From NCBI RefSeq assembly GCF_014905555.1, contig NZ_BNGS01000007.1, forward strand, positions 248,001 through 312,000: a stretch of DNA of 64,000 nt, given 5' to 3'. Shown piece after piece: positions 1-9,567 of the stretch. The translations under genes and the position numbers were made by a program. This DNA is from Streptomyces sp. Y2F8-2. Its GTDB lineage: Bacteria; Actinomycetota; Actinomycetes; Streptomycetales; Streptomycetaceae. Under the pieces are notes generated by a model. The model did no database searches, was not told the origin of the DNA, and saw only the letters and a list, made by a program, of their open reading frames with translations. The stretch's first letter is position 1. Every line of letters begins with the position of its first letter.

Positions 1-1312
1 CCAGTTCGACGCGGGCCATGTTGCTGTAGTGCGCGACCACCTCGTCGCCGAAGGCCGCCTTGGCGAGTGCGCTGTTCTCCCAGAGTTCGGCCGCCTCGCG
101 CAGGGTGGTGGGCACGTGCGCGTACTCGGCGGTGTAGGCGTTGCCGGGGCACGGCTCGGGCAGCTCCAGCTCCTGCTCGATGCCGTACAGCCCGGCCGCG
201 ACCATCCCCGCGACGGCGAGGTACGGGTTGACGTCGCCGCCGGGGACCCGGTTCTCGAAGCGCGTCGAGCGTCCGTGGCCGACGACCCTCAGGGCGCAGG
301 TTCGGTTGTCGTAGCCCCAGGCGACCGCGGTCGGGGCGAACGATCCCGGCTGGAAGCGCTTGTAGGAGTTGATGTTCGGCGCGTACAGCAGCGAGAAGTC
401 GCGCAGGGCGGCCAGCTGCCCGGCGAGGAAGTGCCGCATGACCTCCGACATCCCGCCGGGGTCGCCGGGCCCGCCGGCCATGGCGTTGCGGCCGTGCTCG
501 TCGGCGAGCGAGAGGTGGATGTGGCAGGAGTTGCCCTCGCGTTCGTTGTACTTGGCCATGAAGGTGATCGAGACGCCTTCCTGGGCGGCGATCTCCTTGG
601 CTCCGGTCTTGTAGATCGCGTGCTGGTCGCAGGTCACCAGGGCGTGGTCGTAGCGGAAGGCGATCTCGTGCTGGCCGGGGTTGCACTCGCCCTTGGCGGA
701 CTCGACGGTCATCCCGGCGCCGGCCATCTCGTTGCGGATGCGGCGCAGCAGGGGCTCGATACGGCCCGTGCCGAGTACGGAGTAGTCGATGTTGTACTGG
801 TTGGCCGGGGTCAGGCCCCGGTAGTTCGCGTCCCAGGCCTGCTCGTAGGTGTCCTTGAAGACGATGAACTCCAGCTCGGTGCCGACCTGGGCGGTGTAGC
901 CGAGGGCGGCCAGGCGCTCCAGCTGGCGGCGCAGGATCTGGCGGGGGGCGGCGAGCACGGGTGAGCCGTCGTTCCAGGCGAGGTCGGCGATGACCATGGC
1001 CGTGCCCTCGTGCCAGGGCACCCGGCGCAGGGTGCTCAGGTCCGGGTGGAGGGCGAAGTCGCCGTAGCCGCGGTCCCAGGAGGACATGTCGTACCCGTCG
1101 ACCGTGTTCATCTCGGTGTCGACCGCGAGGAGGTAGTTGCAGCCCTCGGTGCCGTGCTCCAGCACCTCGTCGAGGAAGAAGCGCGCGGCGAACCGCTTGC
1201 CCTGGAGGCGCCCTTGCATGTCGGGGAAGGCCAGGACGACAGTGTCGATCTCGCCGCCCGCTACGAGGGCGTGCAGCTCCTCGAGGCCGAGCGGGGATGT
1301 GCGGTCTGCCAC
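1..1312 (-). CDS. glnA4: Glutamine synthetase-like ligase (GlnA4 type, gamma-glutamylethanolamide/polyamide synthetase), 3' end cut by window
   Basis: The protein starts MADRTSPLGL from a GTG at 1312, preceded by GAAGGAGA. About 437 residues are visible, so only a short C-terminal tail is missing. Glutamine synthetase family signatures are present: a beta-grasp N-terminal part, the NPGQHEIAF-like segment of the catalytic domain, and the GSFAPTAVAWGYDNR and RFENRVPGGDVNPYLA motifs. It is divergent from housekeeping GlnA. Its divergent FadR-type regulator and the nearby gamma-glutamyl hydrolase suggest a ligase that gamma-glutamylates an amine. In S. coelicolor the gene at this position (from memory SCO1613, GlnA4) was reported to act on ethanolamine. 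Substrate assignment here is by synteny and is inferred, not seen in residues. Confidence 0.85.
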   Translation of the reverse strand, partial: MADRTSPLGLEELHALVAGGEIDTVVLAFPDMQGRLQGKRFAARFFLDEVLEHGTEGCNYLLAVDTEMNTVDGYDMSSWDRGYGDFALHPDLSTLRRVPWHEGTAMVIADLAWNDGSPVLAAPRQILRRQLERLAALGYTAQVGTELEFIVFKDTYEQAWDANYRGLTPANQYNIDYSVLGTGRIEPLLRRIRNEMAGAGMTVESAKGECNPGQHEIAFRYDHALVTCDQHAIYKTGAKEIAAQEGVSITFMAKYNEREGNSCHIHLSLADEHGRNAMAGGPGDPGGMSEVMRHFLAGQLAALRDFSLLYAPNINSYKRFQPGSFAPTAVAWGYDNRTCALRVVGHGRSTRFENRVPGGDVNPYLAVAGMVAAGLYGIEQELELPEPCPGNAYTAEYAHVPTTLREAAELWENSALAKAAFGDEVVAHYSNMARVEL

Positions 1313-1343
1313 GGGAGGTCTCCTTCGGGTCCGCCGGAAGTCA

Positions 1344-1366
1344 TAAGGTATTTCCGAGAACCATTG
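1344..1366. promoter_or_regulatory. Candidate operator (copy 1) in the glnA4 / FadR-regulator intergenic region
   Basis: TAAGGTAT, eight bases, then ACCATTG. The same arrangement with identical spacing recurs at 2145-2167 ahead of the gamma-glutamyl hydrolase. The GGT/ACC core is an imperfect inverted repeat of the kind bound by FadR-type GntR regulators. It is best read as the site of the adjacent regulator. This is an inference. Confidence 0.5.
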
Positions 1367-1388
1367 CTTGGGAAGGGGGCACGGCCGG

Positions 1389-2135
1389 ATGTCGCAGGCG
1401 GAGGGCGACGACCTCGCCGCCGGCGTGCGGGACCGGTTGACGCCGGTGCTGCGGCCGGTGCGGGCGGGCAACGGCTTCGAGGAGGCGCTGGAGCAGATCC
1501 TCCAGGTGGTCCGCCTGGGGCTGGTGCCGGGCGGCGAGCGGCTGCCCGCAGAGCGGGAGCTGGCGGAGCGGCTGGGGATCAGCCGGGTGACGCTGCGCGA
1601 GGTGCTGAAGGTGCTCCAGGACCAGGGTCTCGTCGAGTCGCGGCGGGGGCGCTACGGCGGCACGTTCGTCCTGCCGCGCGTGGACGCGGGCGGCGAGGAC
1701 GAGCTGCGCCGGCGCATCGAGAGGGTCGACATCGAGGACGTGCTGCGGTTCCGTGAGGTGCTGGAGGTGGGGGCGGCGGGCCTGTGCGCGAGGCACGGCC
1801 TCACGGACGAGCAGGCGGCACGGCTGCGGGAGGCCCTGGTCCGCACCCAGGACGCCCCGCTGACGGAGTACCGGCGCCTGGACACGCTGCTGCACCTCAC
1901 ACTGGCGGAGCTCGCCGGGTCACCGTCGCTGACGGCGCAGTACGCGGCCGTACGGGCCTCGGTGAACGACCTGCTGGACTGCATCCCGCTGCTGGTGCGC
2001 AACCTGGAGCACTCGCAGCGGCAGCACGAGGCGCTGGTGGAGGCGGTGCTGGACGGGGACGCCGACGGGGCTCGGGAGATCATGCGGGAGCACTGCGCGG
2101 GGACGGCGGCGCTGCTGCGGGGCTTCCTGGCCTGA
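1389..2135 (+). CDS. GntR-family (FadR subfamily) transcriptional regulator
   Basis: This is a 248-residue protein starting MSQAEGDDLA at an ATG with a purine-rich GGGAAGGGGG about 10 bases upstream; an in-frame TTG at 1368 is less likely. Residues about 40-100 form the winged HTH, with the typical GERLPAERELAERLGISR and TLREVLKVLQDQGLV segments. Residues about 120-235 are the helical FCD ligand-binding domain. It is transcribed divergently from glnA4 and ends 53 bp before the gamma-glutamyl hydrolase. It probably controls both through the repeated TAAGGTAT-N8-ACCATTG sites. The ligand is unknown; an amine or a gamma-glutamyl amine would fit the neighbours. Confidence 0.88.
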   Translation: MSQAEGDDLAAGVRDRLTPVLRPVRAGNGFEEALEQILQVVRLGLVPGGERLPAERELAERLGISRVTLREVLKVLQDQGLVESRRGRYGGTFVLPRVDAGGEDELRRRIERVDIEDVLRFREVLEVGAAGLCARHGLTDEQAARLREALVRTQDAPLTEYRRLDTLLHLTLAELAGSPSLTAQYAAVRASVNDLLDCIPLLVRNLEHSQRQHEALVEAVLDGDADGAREIMREHCAGTAALLRGFLA

Positions 2136-2144
2136 GTTCGCATT

Positions 2145-2167
2145 TAAGGTATCGGCATGCACCATTG
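2145..2167. promoter_or_regulatory. Candidate operator (copy 2) ahead of the gamma-glutamyl hydrolase
   Basis: A second exact TAAGGTAT-N8-ACCATTG, matching 1344-1366 in both blocks and spacing while the eight spacer bases differ. It lies 22 bp upstream of the hydrolase start, where a repressor would block the promoter or the initiation region. Confidence 0.5.
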
Positions 2168-2188
2168 AGGCTCTGGGAGGAGGCCCGT

Positions 2189-2923
2189 ATGACCGGACGG
2201 CCGCTGATCGGCGTGAGCACGTATCTGGAGGGCGGGGCGCGCTGGGGCGTCTGGGAGCTGGAGGCTGCGCTGCTGCCGGCGGGTTATCCGCGGCTGGTGC
2301 AGCGGGCCGGCGGGCTCGCCGCGATGCTCCCGCCGGACGATCCGGCGCAGGCGGCGGCGACGGTCGCCCGGCTGGACGGCGTGGTGATCGCGGGCGGCCC
2401 GGACGTGGACCCGGCCCGCTACGGGGCGGAGCGCGACCCGCGCACCGGGCCGCCCGCGCCCGAGCGGGACGCCTGGGAACTGGCGCTGATCGGGGCGGCG
2501 CTCGCGTCCGGCACGCCGCTGCTCGGCATCTGCCGCGGGATGCAGCTGCTCAACGTGGCCCTGGGCGGCACACTCGTGCAGCACCTCGACGGTCACGTCG
2601 TCCAGGTCGGCGCGTTCGGCGGGCACAGGGTCAAGCCGGTGCCGGGCACGCGCTACGGGGAGGTGGTTGCGGAGTCGGTGTCGGTCCCGACCCACCACCA
2701 CCAGGCCGTGGACCGCCTCGGGGACGGACTGGTGATCTCGGCGTACGCGGAGGACGGCACACCGGAGGCGGTCGAAGTGCCGGGTGCCGCCTGGGTGCTG
2801 GGCGTGCAGTGGCACCCGGAGATGGGCGAGGACGTCCGGGTGATGCGGGCGCTGGTGGAGGCGGCGTCCGCCCGCGCCCAGGCCGCGCGCAACCCCGGCG
2901 CTCGTCTTACGAGTCAGCCCTGA
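2189..2923 (+). CDS. Gamma-glutamyl-gamma-aminobutyrate hydrolase family protein (PuuD-like, peptidase C26)
   Basis: The protein has 244 residues, starting MTGRPLIGVS after GGGAGGAGG. It is a class I glutamine-amidotransferase fold hydrolase: the nucleophile is Cys115 in LGICRGMQLL, and the His-Glu pair is His209/Glu211 in GVQWHPE. The family cleaves gamma-glutamyl amides to free glutamate. It therefore complements the GlnA4-type ligase upstream: the amine is gamma-glutamylated, oxidised or processed, then released. The intermediate oxidising enzymes of a Puu-type route are not in this window. The stop codon lies inside the first unit of a tandem repeat that continues downstream. Confidence 0.88.
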   Translation: MTGRPLIGVSTYLEGGARWGVWELEAALLPAGYPRLVQRAGGLAAMLPPDDPAQAAATVARLDGVVIAGGPDVDPARYGAERDPRTGPPAPERDAWELALIGAALASGTPLLGICRGMQLLNVALGGTLVQHLDGHVVQVGAFGGHRVKPVPGTRYGEVVAESVSVPTHHHQAVDRLGDGLVISAYAEDGTPEAVEVPGAAWVLGVQWHPEMGEDVRVMRALVEAASARAQAARNPGARLTSQP

Positions 2924-3068
2924 CGCTTGTCTCCCGCGTCAGCCCTGGCCTCCGTGCGGCGTCAGCCCAGGCCTCGTCCCGCGTCAGCCCCGACTCCGTC
3001 CCGCGCCAACCCAGGCCTCGTCCCGCGTCAGCCCTGCCCTCTGTGCCGCGTCAGCCCCAGCAGATCCC
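2911..3068. repeat. Degenerate tandem repeat, unit about 21-25 bp, about seven copies
   Basis: The core GCGTCAGCCC followed by a variable GGCCTCGTCCC-like tail recurs at near-regular spacing (for example CGTCAGCCCAGGCCTCGTCC). The array begins over the stop codon of the hydrolase and runs into the last codons of the convergent LysR gene. It therefore covers the whole gap between two convergent genes. Confidence 0.75.
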
Positions 3069-3963
3069 GTCCCGGGCCCGTCGGACGGTGTCCGGTGCGC
3101 CACACCGCTCGCAGCGCGCGGTCCAGGCGTACGCCGTCGACCGGGACACTCACCAGGCGGCGGGCCGAGAGTTCCTCGCCCACGGCGAGTTCGCTGAGGA
3201 CCGCGGGGCCCGCGCCGCTCACCGCCGAGGCCTTCACCGCGGTGGTCGACGACAGTTCGAGCAGCGGGCGGGCGAGGCCGCCCAGGGCCGCGTCCAGGAC
3301 CTGACGCGTGCCCGAGCCCTCCTCCCGGAGGATCAGCGGGGTCGAGGCCAGTTCCCCGGCCGTGAGCGGCCTGCGGCGGCGGGCCCAGGGGTGCCCCGGC
3401 GCCGTCACCACGATCAGCCGGTCCCTGGCGACGACCGCCTCGTCCAGTCCCGTCGGTACGGAGAGCCCCTCCACGAAGCCCAGGTCGGCCTCGTCCGCGA
3501 GCAGCCGTTCCGCGACCGCCGCCGAGTTCCCGGCCAGCAGCGACACCGCCGTGTCGGGCCGCTGGGCGCGCAGGGCGATCAGCCAGCCGGGCAGCAGGTA
3601 CTCCGCGATCGTCATGCTCGCGGCCACCCGCAGCCGGGAGTCCCGCCGGCCCCGGAGCGCCTGCGCCCCCGCGTCGAACGCCTCCGCCGCCTCCACGATC
3701 CGCCGCGCCCAGTCGGTGACCAGCGCCCCCGCGGCGGTCAGCCGGGACCCCCGGGGCGAACGGTCCACCAGCGCCACCCCGAGCTGCCGCTCCATCGAGC
3801 GGATCCGGCTGCTGGCCGCCGGCTGGGTGATCCCCAGCTCCCGCGCGGCCCGCCCCAGGCTGCCCAGCCGGGCCACTGCGAGCAGCAACTCCAGTGCCCC
3901 CAGATCCGGTACCCGGTGCGCCAGACCCGCCCCCGGAAGCCCCGCCTCAACATCCTCAGCCAT
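3028..3963 (-). CDS. LysR-family transcriptional regulator
   Basis: The protein has 311 residues from ATG 3963 (GTG 3969 is an in-frame alternative). The N-terminal winged HTH at about residues 20-80 carries the LysR pattern AARELGITQPAASSRIRSMERQLG. A LysR substrate-binding domain follows, with LRVAASMTIAEYLLPGWL and GFVEG segments. No clear ribosome binding site precedes the start, and an ATAA-N7-TTAT box overlaps it, so a leaderless transcript is possible. The gene diverges from the TDT transporter, the usual layout for a LysR regulator and its target. The C-terminal codons run into a tandem repeat (2911-3068), so the tail is likely variable between strains. Confidence 0.87.
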   Translation of the reverse strand: MAEDVEAGLPGAGLAHRVPDLGALELLLAVARLGSLGRAARELGITQPAASSRIRSMERQLGVALVDRSPRGSRLTAAGALVTDWARRIVEAAEAFDAGAQALRGRRDSRLRVAASMTIAEYLLPGWLIALRAQRPDTAVSLLAGNSAAVAERLLADEADLGFVEGLSVPTGLDEAVVARDRLIVVTAPGHPWARRRRPLTAGELASTPLILREEGSGTRQVLDAALGGLARPLLELSSTTAVKASAVSGAGPAVLSELAVGEELSARRLVSVPVDGVRLDRALRAVWRTGHRPTGPGRDLLGLTRHRGQG

Positions 3964-3977
3964 AAACACAGCTTATG
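3961..3977. promoter_or_regulatory. Candidate LysR (T-N11-A) box
   Basis: CATAA-N7-TTATG is a perfect inverted repeat matching the T-N11-A LysR consensus. It lies in the short gap between the divergent LysR and TDT genes and overlaps the LysR start codon. Confidence 0.45.
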
Positions 3978-4000
3978 CCCACATAGAGGCGTGATCCCTG

Positions 4001-5230
<1,230 letters not shown>

Positions 5231-5913
5231 GGTGACGCCCGCTGACCAGCGCGCACGGCAGCCCTTCGAACGCCTCCGGACCGTCGTCGGCGGTGAAGCG
5301 GTACGGCTCGTCGGGCAGCACCACCAGGTCGGGGGCGGCGTCCCGCAACTCTTGAAGGGGAACCTTCGGATAGCGCTCCGGGTGCGTCCCGTACAGGTTG
5401 CCGACGCCGAGCCGGGCCAGGACGTCCCCGGCGAAGGTGTCCCGGCCCAGCACCATCCAGGGCCTGCGCCAGACGGGGACGACGGCGGTCCTCCGGGTCC
5501 CCGGCTCCGGCAGCCGTGACCACGCCGCCTCCGCCTCCTCCAGCCAGCGGGGCCGGGTCGGCGCGCCGCACGCCGCCACCACCCGCTTCAGCTCGCGGAA
5601 CGCCTGCGGCACGTTCCGCACCTCGGTGACCAGGACGTCCAGGCCCGCCTCGCGCAGGGCGGTGAGGTCCGGTCCGCGGTTCTCCTCCTCGTTGGCGAGC
5701 ACCAGGTCGGGGGCGAGCCCGACGATCCGGTCGACCTTCGGGTTCTTGGTGCCGCCGATCCGGACGACGTCGAGGTCCGCCGGGTGGGTGCACCAGTCGG
5801 TGGCGCCGACCAGGGCGCCCGGCACGGAGGCGGTGACGGCCTCGGTCAGCGACGGCACCAGTGAGACGACCCGCATCCTGCCTCCTCGGGCCTTGGCGGT
5901 GACGGCAATCAGG

Positions 5914-6489
5914 TCAGCGGCGGCGCGACCGGTCCTCGACCGCCTCGATGTGGTCCGCGACCGCGACCACCACCACGCGCGTGTCCGGGACGGTCGCCCG
6001 CCAGCGGTGCCGCACTCCCCCGCTCAGGTACAGCGTGTCCCCCCGCCCGAGCCGGTGCGCCCGGCCCTCCGCCTCTATCTCGACGGCGCCCTCGACGACG
6101 TACATCAACTCGTCGTTGCGGTGCTGGAATTCGCGTCCCTCGTCGTGGTCCCCGATGAACTCCATCGCGTGCAGCTGGTGGTGCCCGCGCACCAGCGGAC
6201 GCACTCTGGTCTGCCCCGGCGGGACCGACTCGTCGTCGGCGCGCAGCACGTCCACGCTGCACGCAGGGTCCGCCGCGGCCAGCAGGTCGACGGCGGTGGT
6301 GCGCAGGGCGTCGGCGATCCGCTCCAGGGACGGCCGGCTCGGACGCGCCCGCTCGTTCTCCACCTGGCTCAGGAAGGGCACCGACAGGCCGCTGCGCTCG
6401 GCCACGACGGCGAGGGTGAGCTCCAGCGCGCGGCGGCGCCGCCGTACGGCCGCGCCCACCCGAAGGGGCTGCTCTTTGTGGTCGCCCAT
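5914..6489 (-). CDS. XRE-family regulator with C-terminal cupin domain
   Basis: The protein has 191 residues, starting MGDHKEQPLRVG after GAGGGAGGGAG; a longer start at 6522 has no support. An HTH_XRE domain lies at about residues 12-70 (LTLAVVAERSGLSVPFLSQVE). A small cupin domain occupies about 105-180, with EFQHRNDELMYVVEG and GDTLYLSGGVRHRW. Members of this architecture bind a small molecule in the cupin barrel and regulate adjacent metabolic genes. The ligand is unknown. An inverted repeat CGCATG-N15-CATGCG at 6550-6576 upstream may be its own operator. Confidence 0.87.
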   Translation of the reverse strand: MGDHKEQPLRVGAAVRRRRRALELTLAVVAERSGLSVPFLSQVENERARPSRPSLERIADALRTTAVDLLAAADPACSVDVLRADDESVPPGQTRVRPLVRGHHQLHAMEFIGDHDEGREFQHRNDELMYVVEGAVEIEAEGRAHRLGRGDTLYLSGGVRHRWRATVPDTRVVVVAVADHIEAVEDRSRRR

Positions 6490-6818
6490 CGCTCCGGCTC
6501 CCTCCCTCGCTCGTCGGTCCACTGCTTCTTCTGAGTTGTCTGCACCCTACGCATGTTCGGCAAACCGTTTCATGCGCCCGTCACATCGGTGTCATATACA
6601 AGAGTGGTGAAGGCCAGGGTTCGCGCCACCGGACGAGCCGCCCCGCCTCCCCGCGCACGCCGCGCTCACCTGCGAGGAAAGGGCTGACCAGGGGCGTCTG
6701 GCACCCCGCGCGAGGTGCCGGATGCGTCGGGACCGGTCAGGGAAGACAGTCGTACGGTCACGATCGGCGAATTGGGCCGTTGCGGGGTTGTCCGGATTTT
6801 TTCTCGCACGGTCTCGTA

Positions 6819-6850
6819 CGGGAGTACAGGAGAACGGGAGTACAGGAGAA
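6819..6850. repeat. 16-bp tandem duplication
   Basis: CGGGAGTACAGGAGAA is repeated exactly twice and followed by two degraded partial units (CGGGTGAA, CGGGAGAA). Confidence 0.8.
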
Positions 6851-6870
6851 CGGGTGAACGGGAGAACGGA

Positions 6871-6901
6871 GCCGCCCGGCGCGGTGAGGGCGCCGGGCGG
6901 C
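6871..6901 (-). terminator. Second hairpin of a tandem terminator for the betaine ABC operon
   Basis: A perfect 12-bp stem (GCCGCCCGGCGC / GCGCCGGGCGGC) with a 7-base loop lies 50 bp beyond the stop codon at 6952. There is no T-run, as is common in Streptomyces. Confidence 0.7.
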
Positions 6902-6914
6902 TCGCGGTCCTGGG

Positions 6915-6942
6915 AGTGCTCCGGGTGTCCTCCCGGAGCACT
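6915..6942 (-). terminator. First hairpin of a tandem terminator for the betaine ABC operon
   Basis: A perfect 11-bp stem (AGTGCTCCGGG / CCCGGAGCACT) with a 6-base loop starts 9 bp after the stop codon. Confidence 0.75.
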
Positions 6943-6951
6943 ACGGGCGGG

Positions 6952-9567
6952 TTACTGCGGGGTCATCCGCTGCACGATGTCCGGGTGCTGCCGCACCCAC
7001 GCGGCCACGGCGGCCTCCTCATGGCCCTGGCCGCGGTTCTTGATCTCGCTCTCCAGGCTGCCCAGCTCCGCCTCGCTCATCCTGAAGTTCCTGATCCACT
7101 TGGTGAGCTGCGGGTACCGGTCCGGGAACGCGCGGGCGGCGATGGTGCGGATCGTGTTGCCCTCACCGAACAGCTTCTTGTCGTCCGCGAGCTTGGTGAG
7201 CTTGTACTGGCTGTACGCCCAGTGCGGCGACCACAGGACGACGGCGACCGGTTTCTTCTGCGCGTAGGCGCGCTTCAGCTCGGCGAGCATCGCGGGCGTG
7301 GAGCCGTCGACGACCTGGTACTCCTTGTCGAGGCCGTAGCCGGGCAGGACCTTCGTCTTGAGCAGGTTCATCTCGCCGGTGCCGGGCTCGATGCCGATGA
7401 TCTTTCCGTCGAAGGTGCTCGCCTTGCCCTTGAGGTCCTCCAGGGACTTCACGTCCTTGACGTAGGAGGGCACGGCGATCTCCAGGGAGGTCGGCTGGTA
7501 CCAGGTGCCCAGGTCCGTGAGCCTGTCCTTCGTCTTGTCCCAGTAGTTCTTCTGGGCGTACGGCAGCCAGGCGTCGAAGTTGAGGTCGAGGTCGCCGCCC
7601 GCCAGTCCCGTGTAGACGGGGCCGACGTCCATCTGCTTCAGGTCGAGCCGGTAGCCGCGCCGCTGAAGGACGTTCTTCCACAGGTAGGTGACGGCGACGT
7701 CCTCGTCCCAGGGGAACCAGGCGACGTTCAGCGGCCGCTCGGCCTCGGCCGGGCTGCCGGCCGCGGACTTCTGCACCGGGGCGAGCTTGTCGACGACGCC
7801 CGGGTTCTTCTTCAGCCAGGCCCGCACGGCGTCCTGCTGCCTGCCCTTCCCGGCCTTGTTGATCTCGGCTTCCAGGCTGGTGAGCTGCTTCTCGTCCATC
7901 CTGAAGTTCTTCAGCCAGGTCCCGACGACCGGGTCGTCCTGGGCGAAGCCCTTGCGGGCGAGCGTGTGCACCGAGTCGCCCTTGCCCCAGGCGCCTTTGG
8001 GGTCCTTGAGCTTCTTCAGGTCGTAGTCGTTGTACGCCCAGTGCGGCGACCACAGCGTGACGACGACCGGCTTCTTCTGCCCGTAGGCGCGCTTGAGCTC
8101 GGCGAGCATCGCGGGCGTGGAGCTGTCGACGACCTGGTACTCCTTGTCCAGGCCGTACTTCTTGAGGACCGTGCTCTTGAGCAGGCTCATCTCACCGGCG
8201 CTGGACTCGATGCCGGTGATCTTCCCGCCGAAGGTGGCGGCCTTGCCCTTGAGGTCCTCCAGCGAGTCGACGCCCTTCATGTAGGAGGGCACGGTCAGCT
8301 CCAGCGACGTCGGACCGTACCAGGATCCCAGGTCGTCGAGCCGGCTGCCGTACTTCTTCCAGTACTGCTGGTGCGTGGTGGGCAGCCAGGAGTCGGTCTC
8401 GAAGTCGATGTCGCCCTGCGCGAGCGAGGTGTAGAGCGGGCCGGCGTCGAACTGTTTGACGTCGACCTGGAAGCCGCGCTGCTCCAGGACCTCCTTCCAC
8501 AGGAACGTGGAGGCGACGCCCTCGTCCCAGGGGATGTAGCCGATGGTGATCTTCTTGCCCCGGCCGACGTTCTGCGCGTCGGCTGCGGTGGCGGACTTGC
8601 CGCCGCCCGCGAAGACGCCCATGCCGCCGGCGACCAGCGCGAGCACCACCACGCCGATCACGGCCACGGCGGGCCGGGGCCGGTAGGACCAGATCTTCAG
8701 GCCCTGCGCGGCGCGCAGCCGGGCGGCGGCGCGGCGGCCCAGCGGGGAGACCTGGGTGCCGAGGGCGCTGGTCATGCGGTCCAGGTAGATCGCCAGGATG
8801 ACGATGGCGACACCGGCCTCGGAGCCGAGGCCCACGTCGAGCTGGCCGATGGCCTCGTTGACGTCGCCGCCGAGGCCGCCGGTGCCGACCATGCCGGCGA
8901 TGGCCGCCATGGACAGACCCAGCATGATCACCTGGTTGACGCCCGCCATGACGGTCGGCAGGGCGAGCGGCAGCTGGACGCGCAGCAGCGTGTTGCGCGG
9001 GGTGGTGCCGAACGCCTCAGCAGCCTCCACGAGATCCTTGTCGACCTGGCGGATGCCCAGCTCGGTCATGCGGACGCCGGGCGCGAGGGCGAAGATCAGG
9101 GTGGCCACGATGCCGGCGGGCGCACCGGTGCCGAAGAACAGGATCGCCGGGATGAGGTAGATCATCGCGGGCAGCGTCTGCATGAAGTCGAGCACCGGCC
9201 GCACAAGGCCGCCGACCCGGCTGGAGCGGGCCGCCCAGATGCCGACGGGCACGGACACCACGAGCGCGATGAGCGTCGCCACGAGGACGAGCGACAGGGT
9301 CACCATCGCGTCGTCCCACAGTCGCAGGGAGTCGATGAAGGCGAAGCCGGCGAAGGCGAGGACACCGGCGGCCGTGCCGCGCAGCCAGAACGCGATCACG
9401 GCGAAGATGCCCGCGAGCAGCAGCGGCTCGGGTGCCTGCAGGACGGCGTTGATGCCGTCGAAGGCGCCCAGGAAGACGGTCTTGCAGAAGTCGAACAGCC
9501 ACGCCATGTGGTGCAGCAGCCAGTCGACCAGGGAGTTGACCCAGTCGCCGAACGGGATCCTAGGCAC
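6952..9567 (-). CDS. Betaine/choline-type ABC importer: permease fused to two tandem substrate-binding domains
   Basis: The protein has 871 residues from GTG 9567. Residues about 1-270 are a ProW-like permease with several membrane spans and the EAA-loop region VEAAEAFGTTPRNTLLRVQLPLALP. A further membrane span follows near residue 310. Then come two homologous OpuAC-like binding domains, about 335-600 and about 605-871. They share IGYIPWDEGVA / VAWFPWDEDVA, TDSWLP / FDAWLP, STPAMLAELKRAY and LWSPHWAY. Fused permease-binding domains are known (OpuA type), but two binding domains per subunit would give four per dimeric transporter. The gene overlaps the upstream ATPase gene by 8 bp, so the pair is translationally coupled. 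The likely substrate is glycine betaine or a related osmoprotectant. Confidence 0.93.
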   Translation of the reverse strand: MPRIPFGDWVNSLVDWLLHHMAWLFDFCKTVFLGAFDGINAVLQAPEPLLLAGIFAVIAFWLRGTAAGVLAFAGFAFIDSLRLWDDAMVTLSLVLVATLIALVVSVPVGIWAARSSRVGGLVRPVLDFMQTLPAMIYLIPAILFFGTGAPAGIVATLIFALAPGVRMTELGIRQVDKDLVEAAEAFGTTPRNTLLRVQLPLALPTVMAGVNQVIMLGLSMAAIAGMVGTGGLGGDVNEAIGQLDVGLGSEAGVAIVILAIYLDRMTSALGTQVSPLGRRAAARLRAAQGLKIWSYRPRPAVAVIGVVVLALVAGGMGVFAGGGKSATAADAQNVGRGKKITIGYIPWDEGVASTFLWKEVLEQRGFQVDVKQFDAGPLYTSLAQGDIDFETDSWLPTTHQQYWKKYGSRLDDLGSWYGPTSLELTVPSYMKGVDSLEDLKGKAATFGGKITGIESSAGEMSLLKSTVLKKYGLDKEYQVVDSSTPAMLAELKRAYGQKKPVVVTLWSPHWAYNDYDLKKLKDPKGAWGKGDSVHTLARKGFAQDDPVVGTWLKNFRMDEKQLTSLEAEINKAGKGRQQDAVRAWLKKNPGVVDKLAPVQKSAAGSPAEAERPLNVAWFPWDEDVAVTYLWKNVLQRRGYRLDLKQMDVGPVYTGLAGGDLDLNFDAWLPYAQKNYWDKTKDRLTDLGTWYQPTSLEIAVPSYVKDVKSLEDLKGKASTFDGKIIGIEPGTGEMNLLKTKVLPGYGLDKEYQVVDGSTPAMLAELKRAYAQKKPVAVVLWSPHWAYSQYKLTKLADDKKLFGEGNTIRTIAARAFPDRYPQLTKWIRNFRMSEAELGSLESEIKNRGQGHEEAAVAAWVRQHPDIVQRMTPQ

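Larger units (their letters stand above)
6490..6951. other. Intergenic stretch with no gene: XRE-cupin promoter region, small repeat and betaine-operon terminators
   Basis: Short open frames here lack codon bias and ribosome binding sites. Visible elements are an inverted repeat CGCATG-N15-CATGCG at 6550-6576, a T-run at 6797-6802, two copies of a 16-bp tandem unit CGGGAGTACAGGAGAA at 6819-6850, and two hairpins just before 6952. Confidence 0.6.

Noticed and set aside
6666..6941. A 91-codon - strand frame in the gap after the betaine operon
   Set aside because: It reads through two terminator hairpins and a 16-bp tandem repeat, and has no ribosome binding site.
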